Assembly (NCBI GenBank): GCA_028281485.1
Contig: JANQJT010000212.1
Span: 1-14,333 of the forward strand
DNA from: Phycisphaeraceae bacterium
GTDB taxonomy: Bacteria > Planctomycetota > Phycisphaerae > Phycisphaerales > Zrk34
Reading direction: 5' to 3'
Length of the DNA: 14,333 nucleotides
The notes below the pieces were generated by a model, which was not told the origin of the DNA, searched no databases, and saw only the letters and a list, made by a program, of their open reading frames with translations. A program made the translations under genes and the position numbers. Below, piece by piece: positions 1 through 6,374 of this stretch. The first letter of the stretch is position 1, and the number at the start of each line of letters is the position of its first letter.

Positions 1-2
1 GC

Positions 3-836
3 GCGATGATGCGGCTGCGCCGTTTTCTGACTTACGCCGACCGCGCGATGTTGGCGGCGGGCTGGGCGGGGGGCGAGCTGCCGCTCGGTCTAAAGCTGGT
101 CGCGGAGCGACGCGAGCTGCTGCACGAAGCGCGAAAGAACATCCGCAGCGGGCTGTTTATGCCGATGGGCATCTTCCTGGTCGCTCTGGTCGTGGTGCCG
201 TTCCCCGATTGGTTCCTGGGCAAGATCACCAGCGAGCAGTACGCCGAGCGCGTGTTGATCCCCTACTTTGCCGTGGTCGGGTTCGGCCTGATCTGCGTGA
301 TGGTGTCGCGCATGCGTGCGCTGCGCGCCGCGGACAGGCCGATCGGCGCACGAGCGCTGCCGACGAGCCTGCTGGACATGATCGTGCTCTCGACGCCGTT
401 GCTGGCCGGGTTGGAGCGCGTGCGCAACCGTGCCACGATCGCGTCGACGCTGGGTGCGTCGATCGCGTCGGGGTTGCGCGTGCTCGAGGCGCTGAAGCTG
501 ACGGAGATCGTCACGCCCAACGGGTTGTATCGTCGCATCGTTCGCAAGATGCACGCCGCTGCGAAGGACGGCCAACCCATCTCGGCCGCCATGTCCGGTC
601 AGCACTGGCCATTTGAGTGGCGCGCGATGATCGAGGTGGGCGAGAACTCCGGCAAGCTGGACGAGGCGCTGATCCGCCTGGGTCGCTTGGCTCACGAAAC
701 CTACGCCACGGCGATCCGTGAGGCCAGCAAGTGGATCCCCCGCATCCTCTACGGCCTGGTGAGCATCTACATCGTCTACCAGATCGTCATCATGCTCCGA
801 GCCATCGGCGGCGCTTACAGTCAGGCCGTCGGATAA
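3..836 (+). CDS. Type II secretion system F-family membrane protein, 5' end cut by window
   Basis: Inner-membrane platform protein of the T2SS/type IV pilus F (GspF/PilC) family, which normally carries two copies of a four-helix cytoplasmic domain and three membrane segments. Residues below are counted from the ATG at 6. The first ~45 residues look like only the end of the first domain copy (a degenerate form of the GE-SGRL-EAL-LAE motif). Membrane segments follow at ~49-67 and ~86-102. A full second copy at ~135-240 ends in GENSGKLDEAL, and a last hydrophobic helix lies at ~244-268. The frame stays open upstream to the window edge and half a domain is missing, so the ATG at 6 is probably internal and the gene begins before the window. 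The family assignment is firm. Whether it serves secretion or a pilus cannot be told, because the neighbours that would decide lie outside. Confidence 0.8.
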   Translation, partial: AMMRLRRFLTYADRAMLAAGWAGGELPLGLKLVAERRELLHEARKNIRSGLFMPMGIFLVALVVVPFPDWFLGKITSEQYAERVLIPYFAVVGFGLICVMVSRMRALRAADRPIGARALPTSLLDMIVLSTPLLAGLERVRNRATIASTLGASIASGLRVLEALKLTEIVTPNGLYRRIVRKMHAAAKDGQPISAAMSGQHWPFEWRAMIEVGENSGKLDEALIRLGRLAHETYATAIREASKWIPRILYGLVSIYIVYQIVIMLRAIGGAYSQAVG

Positions 837-893
837 GCGTCATCCCGGCCGCTGGTCCTCGTGACAGAACGCGCTATCTGCGGGCCGGGCTCC

Positions 894-899
894 TATGAT
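894..899 (+). promoter_or_regulatory. Possible -10 element (TATGAT) just upstream of msrA
   Basis: TATGAT matches the -10 consensus at five of six bases and ends 5 bases before the msrA ATG at 905. Transcription would then start at about the start codon, giving a leaderless or nearly leaderless mRNA. No convincing Shine-Dalgarno sequence and no -35 at proper spacing were seen. It is weak evidence taken alone. Confidence 0.3.
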
Positions 900-904
900 G
901 ACGC

Positions 905-1594
905 ATGAGACACACGCACCTGAAACTGGGAATCGCCGCCATGCTGCTACTGTCCTTCGGCAACTTCGCCTGCAACCGCCCCGAGACCGGACCCGACGGG
1001 AAGGCGGGCTCGAACCTGCCGGCCCCGGCCAACGACCCGACCCCCGCCGACGCCAAGGAGCGCCACGCCGTGTTTGCCGGCGGGTGTTTCTGGTGTACCG
1101 AGGCGGTGTTCGAGCAACTCGCGGGCGTGAGCGACGTGGTCTCCGGTTACGCGGGGGGCAAGGCAGAGACCGCGGACTACCAGGCGGTCAGTGCCGGCAG
1201 GACCGACCACGCGGAGGTGATCCGCATCACCTACGACCCGTCGGTGATCAGCTACGGCCAGTTGTTGCGTGTGTTCTTCGCGACGCACAACCCCACGCAG
1301 CTCAACGCCCAGGGCCCGGACGTCGGTCGGCGGTACCGCTCGGCGGTGTTCTATTCCGATGAGAACGAGAAACAGGTGGCCGCCGATTACATCGCGCAGC
1401 TCACCGACGCGGGCGCGTACGACAGGCCGATCGTCACCACGCTCGAGCCGCTGACCACGTTCTACCCCGCCGAGGCGTATCACCAGGACTACGTGCAACA
1501 CAACCCGACGCAGCCTTACGTGGCGGGCAACGCGCTGCCGAAGGTGGAAAAGGTGCGCAAGCTCTTCCCGGACCTGCTGAAGGGCAATGAATAA
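905..1594 (+). CDS. msrA: Peptide-methionine (S)-S-oxide reductase, predicted exported lipoprotein
   Basis: Reduces the S-epimer of methionine sulfoxide in oxidised proteins. The 229-residue product has a short basic start, a hydrophobic stretch (~7-22) and a cysteine at 23. This resembles a lipoprotein signal, although Asn at -3 is not typical of a lipobox. A loose, Pro/Asp-rich linker to ~50 follows, then the MsrA domain with the active-site motif GCFWCTE at 60-66 (catalytic Cys61, probable resolving Cys64) and the YHQDYVQHNP segment near the end. Many relatives have a Cys after the next Tyr (PYC); here it is Val, so Cys64 is the likely resolving residue. If exported, it would repair envelope proteins and need an exported electron donor, which is not seen here. 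ATGs at 895 and 898 are in other frames. The family call is firm; the lipid anchor is likely but not certain. Confidence 0.93.
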   Translation: MRHTHLKLGIAAMLLLSFGNFACNRPETGPDGKAGSNLPAPANDPTPADAKERHAVFAGGCFWCTEAVFEQLAGVSDVVSGYAGGKAETADYQAVSAGRTDHAEVIRITYDPSVISYGQLLRVFFATHNPTQLNAQGPDVGRRYRSAVFYSDENEKQVAADYIAQLTDAGAYDRPIVTTLEPLTTFYPAEAYHQDYVQHNPTQPYVAGNALPKVEKVRKLFPDLLKGNE

Positions 1595-1617
1595 ACCTCC
1601 CGCGCAGGGGAGGTTTA
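1592..1617. terminator. Hairpin between convergent genes, likely shared terminator
   Basis: A perfect 10-bp inverted repeat (TAAACCTCCC / GGGAGGTTTA) with a six-base loop begins at the msrA stop codon. It sits between msrA and the minus-strand lipoprotein gene that ends at 1649. There is no long T tract on either side beyond the stem's own TTTA and its complement, so termination in both directions is an inference from position and stem strength. Confidence 0.7.
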
Positions 1618-1648
1618 CTCGGTTTCAAATTGAACGGCGAGGCGGGGT

Positions 1649-1978
1649 TTAGTCCAGCACGCTGCCGATCTTGCGGCCGGTGCTGTCGATGACGTCGCCG
1701 GTGTCTTCCACGACGCGACCGATGACGCGACCGGTGTCGTCCACGACCTTGCCCGACTCGTCGGCCACGGTGCCGATGACGCGACCGGTGCCGTCGACGA
1801 CGGTCTTGCCGGTCGATTCCACGGCGTCGCCCGATTCGCCGAGCACATCGCCGATGAACTCACCGGTGCCGTCGATCACGTCTTCGACACCACCGACGAT
1901 CTCGCTGCCGATCTCGTCGATCGTTTCACACCCAACCATAGCCAGACCCAACATTGCTGCGATCATCCAACGTGTCAT
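1649..1978 (-). CDS. Small lipoprotein built of 18-residue Gly/Val/Asp repeats
   Basis: I do not recognise this 109-residue protein. Residues 1-17 form a lipoprotein signal with cysteine 17 after Met-Val-Gly. The mature part is acidic and built from repeats of the type DxTGxVIGxV: the glycines after Thr/Ser fall at 39, 50, 57, 65, 76, 83, 94 and 101. This gives mostly alternating 11 and 7 residue steps, an 18-residue period. The period is also visible in the DNA, where a 16-base block (GATGACGCGACCGGTG on the plus strand) at 1721 recurs at 1775, 54 bases on. The start at 1978 is chosen because it gives the signal peptide and has GGAAAGG 7 bases upstream; a longer frame to 2152 runs through the promoter region. 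It may be an envelope-anchored structural or surface-associated protein, but no function can be assigned. Confidence 0.75.
   Translation of the reverse strand: MTRWMIAAMLGLAMVGCETIDEIGSEIVGGVEDVIDGTGEFIGDVLGESGDAVESTGKTVVDGTGRVIGTVADESGKVVDDTGRVIGRVVEDTGDVIDSTGRKIGSVLD
1670..1960 (-). repeat. Degenerate 54-bp coding repeats in the lipoprotein gene
   Basis: The coding sequence for residues ~30-103 is a degenerate tandem repeat of 54 bases (18 codons). The clearest copy pair shares 16 identical bases at 1721-1736 and 1775-1790. Other copies have drifted, so the array looks old rather than recently expanded. Confidence 0.6.
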
Positions 1979-2059
1979 ATCGATGCCTTTCCTGGAAAGT
2001 TGTACTCGGTACTCACAAGTTTGATTCGATGCCGTGTCCCAACGATGGGTCACGGGGCC

Positions 2060-2065
2060 ATTGTA
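2060..2065 (-). promoter_or_regulatory. Possible -10 (TACAAT) for the repeat lipoprotein
   Basis: On the minus strand TACAAT lies in the 130-base gap between slyX and the lipoprotein gene, about 80 bases upstream of its start. No good -35 was found at 16-18 bp. Its position suggests that the lipoprotein has its own transcript in addition to any read-through from slyX. Confidence 0.35.
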
Positions 2066-2108
2066 AACGGTTTGCCCGTGACGTAAATCCCCCCGCGTGA
2101 GGCAAAGA

Positions 2109-2312
2109 TCAATAGTGCGGGGGTTTTTCATCCAGCGGGTCGCCGGGGTCATCGGCCTCGCCCAGCTGCGTGAGGCGGGTGTCGAGGCGGGCCATGTCCC
2201 GGGCCATGCGCTCGATCTGCTGTGCCAGGTCCAAAACCGATTCGTTTAAATCGCCCATGTATTTCTCGAAATGGGCGAGCTTTTCCTCGATGGCGATGAT
2301 GCGATCTTCCAT
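2109..2312 (-). CDS. slyX: SlyX-like small coiled-coil protein
   Basis: A 67-residue, mostly helical protein. It has heptad-like hydrophobic spacing over residues ~5-50, a charged Asp/Glu/Pro-rich tail and the C-terminal ending PPHY, which is the hallmark of the SlyX family. The biochemical role of SlyX is not established; the name comes from a gene next to slyD in enterobacteria. The start at 2312 is preceded by AGGA 7 bases upstream. The gene begins 26 bases after the end of the membrane-protein gene read from 3322, so the two are probably one transcript. The family call rests on length, coiled-coil pattern and the terminal motif. Confidence 0.85.
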   Translation of the reverse strand: MEDRIIAIEEKLAHFEKYMGDLNESVLDLAQQIERMARDMARLDTRLTQLGEADDPGDPLDEKPPHY

Positions 2313-2338
2313 GGCCCCATCCTATCGCACGCGGGCGG

Positions 2339-3322
2339 TCACGCCGAGCCCATCAGTCCCGGCGGGTACGTCTCGCTGCCGTAGGGCGAGGTCGGGCCGA
2401 TCTCGGGCGGCTGATAAGGCCCGTCCGGATCGTCGGCGTCCTGTCGGAACACGTCCCAGCGTTCGCCGAACTGCCGCAGGAAACACAGCGGATAGGCCCG
2501 CACGAACACGTAGACCGGCAGGAGGATGACCACACCGATGTACGGCAGCGCCGCGATGCAACAGGTGAGGCAGGTCCCGATGAAGACGATGAAGCCGATG
2601 CAGATCGAGATCAGCCATCGCATCAACACGTAGAGCACCATCTGCCCGAAGCGACCCGCGAAGATTTCGCTGCGCAGCAGCCACCATCCTTCGCGCACGC
2701 CCACGTTGTGCTTGTACATCGCCGGCACCAGCAGGTCATCGATCAGCATCGCCGCGATTCCCAGCAGGATGAAGATCGGCACCGCCGGCAGACAGAACAG
2801 AACCACCAAGCCGATGAACGCGAAATCAAAGGCGTTGCGGTCGATCGCGTCCATCAGCGCTACGAACACCAAGACCAAGATGATCAGCGTGAGCACCCAC
2901 CCGATCGCCGTCAGCACCAGGCGCACGGCGAAGATGCCGTTGCCCTGATCGCGGTAGCGTCGCCACGGCTCGCTGATGTTGATCGAGTTGCGCGCCACCT
3001 GGTCGAGAAAGACAAACGCCATGCGCGACTTGAGCCAGGCGATCAGCACGGTCAGGCCGATGATCACCGCGAGCAGGATCATGCCGACCAGGATGATCGT
3101 GCTCATGTGTTCGCGGAACCACTGCGCGAACGTCTCGAGGCCCTGCTGTCCGTTGGAGCCGCTGCCCCAGTTGCCGCCGTAGCTACCGCCGCGCTGACCC
3201 AGCGTGGCCACCCAGGCGGCCAGGCCCACGACGAACCACTTGCCGATGTCGAACGGCTGAAACAGCACGTGCTTGACGACCTTGATGGCCGGATCGATCG
3301 GATCGACGACGGAGATGCGCAT
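2339..3322 (-). CDS. Polytopic membrane protein of unknown function
   Basis: A 327-residue integral membrane protein. The N-terminus (MRISVVDPIDPAI) leads into an amphipathic or short hydrophobic segment at ~28-42 and a Gly/Ser-rich loop at ~44-60. Strong membrane segments lie at ~75-97, ~132-157, ~166-195, ~228-255 and ~258-276. After the last segment comes YPLCFLRQFG and then a Pro/Gly/Asp-rich soluble tail (~293-327). It resembles uncharacterised DUF families of multi-span proteins (possibly DUF7544-like) seen in planctomycetes and archaea, but I cannot confirm which one. Start 3322 is chosen over the 43-codon longer frame to 3451 because that extension runs through the promoter region and overlaps the divergent kinase. 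AGGA lies 10 bases upstream of the chosen ATG. It is probably co-transcribed with slyX. Confidence 0.8.
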   Translation of the reverse strand: MRISVVDPIDPAIKVVKHVLFQPFDIGKWFVVGLAAWVATLGQRGGSYGGNWGSGSNGQQGLETFAQWFREHMSTIILVGMILLAVIIGLTVLIAWLKSRMAFVFLDQVARNSINISEPWRRYRDQGNGIFAVRLVLTAIGWVLTLIILVLVFVALMDAIDRNAFDFAFIGLVVLFCLPAVPIFILLGIAAMLIDDLLVPAMYKHNVGVREGWWLLRSEIFAGRFGQMVLYVLMRWLISICIGFIVFIGTCLTCCIAALPYIGVVILLPVYVFVRAYPLCFLRQFGERWDVFRQDADDPDGPYQPPEIGPTSPYGSETYPPGLMGSA

Positions 3323-3350
3323 GGATCGGTGTCCTGAGAGGTTTGGCTGG

Positions 3351-3356
3351 ATTATA
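3351..3356 (-). promoter_or_regulatory. -10 element TATAAT for the membrane protein-slyX transcript
   Basis: A perfect TATAAT on the minus strand lies 28 bases upstream of the ATG at 3322, giving a leader of roughly 20 bases that includes the AGGA ribosome site. No strong -35 at standard spacing was seen. Confidence 0.5.
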
Positions 3357-3452
3357 CAGACGGAAGGCGGGGGCATGCGTTGCGGCATAATCCTGAGCCG
3401 GTGTGTTGTATGGGCGTTAAAAAGATGCCAAACTGCGTCACTTGTTCCCATT

Positions 3453-3468
3453 GAGGCGCTGCCGATTG
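3453..3468 (+). promoter_or_regulatory. Ribosome binding site that decides the TTG start of the lipid kinase
   Basis: GAGG at 3453-3456 is 9 bases upstream of TTG at 3466. No in-frame ATG exists near the N-terminus. The TTG codons at 3442 and 3451 lack such a site, so 3466 is the preferred start. Confidence 0.45.
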
Positions 3469-4368
3469 AACCTGCCGGACATCATCAACGAGCCGTGGAT
3501 CGCGATCGTCGCCAATCCGTACAGCGGATCGGGATCGAACCGGCGTCGCGTGGGCAAGCTGCTGTCGGAATTGGAGGCGCGGGGTCACGCGGCGCACACG
3601 ATGTGGGAGCCGGCCGAGCGCGCCGAAGTGTTGGGTGACGCCGAGGCGATGCGGCATTGCCGGTGTATCGTTGCGGCGGGGGGTGACGGGACGCTGGACA
3701 GCGTGATCAACGAGACGCTGGACGTCCCCGTGGCCGCGATGCCGCTGGGCAACGAGAGCCTGTTCGCCAAATACTTCGGCTTCCACCACTCGGCGGGCAT
3801 CGCCGATGCCATCGACCGCAACAAGCTGCGCGCGATCGACCTGTGTGAGGCCGGCGATCGGTTGTTCACCATCATGGCGGGCGTGGGATTCGACGCGGAC
3901 GTGGTGCGCCGCGTCGAGCGGTGGCGTGTGCGTGACCAGGCGCTGCGGCGTGTGACGCGGCTCAGCTACGCGCTGCCCATCGCCGCGTCGGTCTTCGGGT
4001 ACCGCTACCCCGCCATCGAGCTGGTCGCCGACGGCCAGACCTACCGCGGCGCCCACGCGATCGTCTTCAACTTCAATCGCTACGCGATGTCGCTACCGTT
4101 CGCGCCCGACGCCAAGCCTGACGACGGGAAGCTGCATTGGGTGTTGTTCGAGAAGCCCGGCATGCTGCGGCTGGGACGATACATGGCCGCCGTGGCGATG
4201 GGCGCCCGTCACATGAGGCGCGACGACGTGAAGTTCGGTTGTGCCGCGGAGGTCGAGCTGCGCAGCGATCGTTCGGCTGCGGTGCAGATCGACGGTGACA
4301 GCGCCGGCCAAACGCCGATCGGCCTCAAGGTTCGACCGGCGGCGCTGCGTGTCATCGACACGCGCTGA
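3466..4368 (+). CDS. Diacylglycerol kinase family lipid kinase (YegS/BmrU-like)
   Basis: ATP-dependent kinase of the DAGK catalytic-domain family, whose members phosphorylate diacylglycerol or related lipids at the membrane surface. Numbered from TTG 3466 (300 residues), NPYSGSGSN lies at 17-25 and the nucleotide-binding loop AAGGDGT at 70-76. PLGNESLFAKYFG lies at 93-105, GVGFDADVV at 139-147, and the closing QIDGD at 274-278. Relatives normally have PLGT-x-N at the third site; here Thr and the second Asn are replaced by Asn and Ser, which may change nucleotide or substrate handling. It is divergent from the membrane-protein gene, with 27 bases from its stop to the methyltransferase start. 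The family is clear; the exact lipid substrate is not. Confidence 0.88.
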   Translation: MNLPDIINEPWIAIVANPYSGSGSNRRRVGKLLSELEARGHAAHTMWEPAERAEVLGDAEAMRHCRCIVAAGGDGTLDSVINETLDVPVAAMPLGNESLFAKYFGFHHSAGIADAIDRNKLRAIDLCEAGDRLFTIMAGVGFDADVVRRVERWRVRDQALRRVTRLSYALPIAASVFGYRYPAIELVADGQTYRGAHAIVFNFNRYAMSLPFAPDAKPDDGKLHWVLFEKPGMLRLGRYMAAVAMGARHMRRDDVKFGCAAEVELRSDRSAAVQIDGDSAGQTPIGLKVRPAALRVIDTR

Positions 4369-4395
4369 CACGCTTAAGCCTGATACCATGCTGTC

Positions 4396-5349
4396 ATGTC
4401 TGAGCTGCGCAACGGTTTGCCGGAGCTTTTTGTCGAGCGCGTGGGACGCATCCTGCCCGCGGAGCGCGTCGACCGTGCGTTGGCGTCGTTCGGCATTGAT
4501 CGACCGGTCGCGTTCCGTGTCAATCCCTTGATCGACGAGCCGGCTCGCACGCTCGATGCGCTGCTTGAAGCGGGTTTGCAACCGCAGCCCGTGTCGTGGT
4601 GCTTCAACGCGTTTACCCTGCCGCACGACAAGCGTGAGGCGCTGGTCGCGCACCCGGCGTTCGAGGATGGGCGGGTCTACGTACAGGGGTTGTCGTCGAT
4701 GCTCGCGCCGATCGCGCTCGACCCGAAGCCGGGAGAAAAGATACTCGACCTGGCCGCGGCCCCGGGGGGCAAGACGACGCAGATCGCGGCGATGACACGG
4801 AACGCTGCGCCGATCGACGCGGTGGAGGTCTCGCGTGACCGGTTCTACAAGCTCAAGGCCAGCGTCGAGCGGGCGGGCGCGACCGTGGTCACCTGTCACC
4901 GCGCAGACGGGCGCTACGTCGGCAAGCGTCACCCCGGCGTGTTCGATGCGGCGCTGCTGGATGCGCCGTGCTCGGGCGAGGGGCGGTTCGACCCGCGCGA
5001 TCCGCAGACCCGGCGGTACTGGTCGGACAAGAAGATCAAGCGGTGTGCGTCGTTGCAAAAAGCTTTGCTACGCTCGGCGCTGGATGCGTTGCGACCGGGC
5101 GGACGCGTGTTGTATGCCACGTGCACGCTCGCACCGGAAGAGAACGAAGGTGTCCTGCAACACACCTTGCGCCGGTTGGGCGACGCGGTGGACATCTCGC
5201 CGATTGAACTGCCGATCGGTCACACGCTGCCGGGTCTGACCGAGTGGAAGGGCAAGACGCTGGACGAGCGGATCACGCGTGCGCGGCGGGTCTGCCCGGA
5301 CGATCACTTCACGGCGTTTTTCCTGGCGCTGTTGACGAAGCGCGCATGA
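4396..5349 (+). CDS. SAM-dependent RNA m5C methyltransferase, RsmB/NOP2/Sun family
   Basis: Methylates carbon 5 of a cytidine in RNA, probably rRNA. The 317-residue protein has the SAM loop LAAAPGGKTTQIA at 119-131 and acidic motif VEVSRDR at 143-149. Motif IV is DAPCSGEG at 189-196 (Cys192, product release) and motif VI is ATCTLAPEEN at 241-250 (Cys243, the nucleophile). The N-terminal ~100 residues have the RxNP (RVNP 41-44) region typical of the family's RNA-recognition fold. It lacks both the NusB-like domain of RsmB and the long C-terminal extension of RsmF, so it is the compact form and its target site cannot be named. There is no obvious Shine-Dalgarno; a TACCAT lies 6 bases upstream of the ATG. 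It is probably expressed alone or with the preceding kinase. Confidence 0.9.
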   Translation: MSELRNGLPELFVERVGRILPAERVDRALASFGIDRPVAFRVNPLIDEPARTLDALLEAGLQPQPVSWCFNAFTLPHDKREALVAHPAFEDGRVYVQGLSSMLAPIALDPKPGEKILDLAAAPGGKTTQIAAMTRNAAPIDAVEVSRDRFYKLKASVERAGATVVTCHRADGRYVGKRHPGVFDAALLDAPCSGEGRFDPRDPQTRRYWSDKKIKRCASLQKALLRSALDALRPGGRVLYATCTLAPEENEGVLQHTLRRLGDAVDISPIELPIGHTLPGLTEWKGKTLDERITRARRVCPDDHFTAFFLALLTKRA

Positions 5350-5356
5350 GATGATG

Positions 5357-5391
5357 AAAAAAAACCCACGGCCGGGTGGTCCAGCCGTGGG
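5357..5391 (-). terminator. Intrinsic terminator of the Fe-S carrier gene
   Basis: An 8-bp stem (CCCACGGC / GCCGTGGG at 5365-5372 and 5384-5391) is followed, reading on the minus strand, by eight T residues (plus-strand A tract 5357-5364). It lies 34 bases past the stop of the ErpA/IscA-like gene. It also faces the end of the methyltransferase at 5349 and may stop that gene less efficiently. Confidence 0.9.
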
Positions 5392-5424
5392 ATCACAGGT
5401 GTGGGGATCGGGGTCTGGTTTGGC

Positions 5425-5757
5425 TTAGGCGCTGAAGCTGCTGCCACAGCCACAGGTACTCGTTGCGTTGGGGTTCTTGAACACGAACCCGCGGCCCATC
5501 AACTCGTCCTTGAAGTCCACTTCCACCCCATTGAGGTACAGGTAGCTCTTGGCGTCGCAAATCACGCGTACGCCGTTCATGTCCCATTCGTGGTCCTGCT
5601 CGCTCTTGGTCTCGGTCAGGTCGAGGATGTAGGAAAAACCGCTACACCCACCGCCCTTCACGCCGACCTTGAGGTAGACCTTCTGCGGGTCGAGGTTCTG
5701 CTGCTCGCAGATCGACTGGATCTCTTTCGTCGCTTTTTCCGTGATCACAACGGACAT
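5425..5757 (-). CDS. erpA: A-type iron-sulfur cluster carrier (ErpA/IscA/HesB family)
   Basis: Carries and delivers Fe-S clusters to apoproteins. The 110-residue product has the family's three invariant cysteines: Cys38 in GGGCSGFSY, and Cys102 and Cys104 in TCGCGSSF at the C-terminus. Length and spacing are standard. Start 5757 is preferred over the longer frame to 5817 because GGGAG sits 7-8 bases upstream and MSVVITEKA is the normal N-terminus. It stands alone between its own extended -10 promoter and an intrinsic terminator, not in an isc or suf operon. Complex I genes further along the window are among the Fe-S enzymes such a carrier could serve, but that link is only inference. Whether it is orthologous to ErpA or to another A-type carrier is not decided by the sequence, so the symbol is tentative. 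Confidence 0.9.
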   Translation of the reverse strand: MSVVITEKATKEIQSICEQQNLDPQKVYLKVGVKGGGCSGFSYILDLTETKSEQDHEWDMNGVRVICDAKSYLYLNGVEVDFKDELMGRGFVFKNPNATSTCGCGSSFSA

Positions 5758-5788
5758 ATTGCGGCTCCCAAAGCTTGATACGTGGCCT

Positions 5789-5797
5789 AGTATAGCA
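5789..5797 (-). promoter_or_regulatory. Extended -10 promoter for the Fe-S carrier gene
   Basis: On the minus strand the sequence reads TGCTATACT, an extended -10 (TGn plus TATACT), about 32 bases upstream of the start at 5757. No -35 of quality was found, which is usual for extended -10 promoters. I see no IscR-like site that I could support. Confidence 0.55.
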
Positions 5798-5903
5798 CCA
5801 GATCGGTGCGATTTCATTGCCCCCTTAAAAAAACCGCCCTGCCATACTCATAAGCGGTTATCGGGTGGTGCGCGATCGACACGACCCGAAACGAGACACC
5901 GTC

Positions 5904-5909
5904 TACAAT
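5904..5909 (+). promoter_or_regulatory. TACAAT overlapping the first ATG of the ExbD-like gene
   Basis: TACAAT (five of six to the -10 consensus) overlaps the ATG at 5908 and ends 7 bases before a second in-frame ATG at 5917. If it is the -10, the transcript starts near 5916 and the real start is 5917, leaderless. No good -35 was seen; a TCGACA at 5876 is 22 bases away, which is too far. Confidence 0.3.
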
Positions 5910-6339
5910 GGCAGCGATGGCGCTGACGCTGAGACGTACACGACACCCGGCCCGCATCGAGCTCACCCCCCTGCTCGACGTGATCTTTCTGCTGCTGACG
6001 ATGTTCATGTTCAACCAGCTCGTCGCTCACCAGGCCGAGCTGTTGAACTTCCGCCTGCCGCAGCTGTCGACCGGGCAGCTTGCGGAGGACGTGGACCTGT
6101 TGGCGGTCTCGATCGACGCCGACGGACAGGTCTACATCAATCGCGAGCCGACCGACGAGGCCGAGCTTTCGGGCCGATTGTCCGAGGCGATGAACCAGCC
6201 GACCCCCCCGAGCGTCTACCTGCAGGTAGAGGCCGGCCAGGGCTCAATCGACCGAGCTCCGATGGTGATCCGCATCACCCAGATCATGCGGTCGGCCGGC
6301 GTGGAGAGCTTTTCGTTTGTGGGCAGCCCGGATGAATAA
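5908..6339 (+). CDS. ExbD/TolR-family biopolymer transport protein
   Basis: Inner-membrane partner in proton-driven energy transduction: ExbD/TolR dimers sit inside an ExbB/TolQ pentamer and couple proton flow to TonB or TolA. The 143-residue protein shows the normal plan. It has a short basic N-terminus, ELTPLLDVIFLLLTMFMF at 19-36 with the essential membrane aspartate at 24, then a periplasmic domain to the end. A second ATG at codon 4 (5917) is an alternative start. It is followed after 35 bases by a TonB-like gene, so the two probably form an operon. The usual upstream exbB/tolQ is absent: the upstream neighbour is the divergent Fe-S carrier. The family is clear; ExbD versus TolR cannot be separated here, though the TonB-like partner favours ExbD. 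Confidence 0.88.
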   Translation: MAAMALTLRRTRHPARIELTPLLDVIFLLLTMFMFNQLVAHQAELLNFRLPQLSTGQLAEDVDLLAVSIDADGQVYINREPTDEAELSGRLSEAMNQPTPPSVYLQVEAGQGSIDRAPMVIRITQIMRSAGVESFSFVGSPDE

Positions 6340-6374
6340 CCGCGCCGCGAGCCGATACTCCCAATAACGACACC

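Noticed and set aside
1979..2152. N-terminal extension of the repeat lipoprotein up to 2152
   Set aside because: It would place the signal peptide in the middle of the protein and overlap slyX; GGAAAGG supports the start at 1978.
3323..3451. N-terminal extension of the membrane protein up to 3451
   Set aside because: It would cover the TATAAT promoter and overlap the start of the divergent kinase; the ATG at 3322 has an AGGA site and a sensible N-terminus.
4093..5058. 321-codon minus-strand frame spanning the kinase and methyltransferase
   Set aside because: Shadow of two real genes with intact motifs on the plus strand; Arg-rich low-complexity product.
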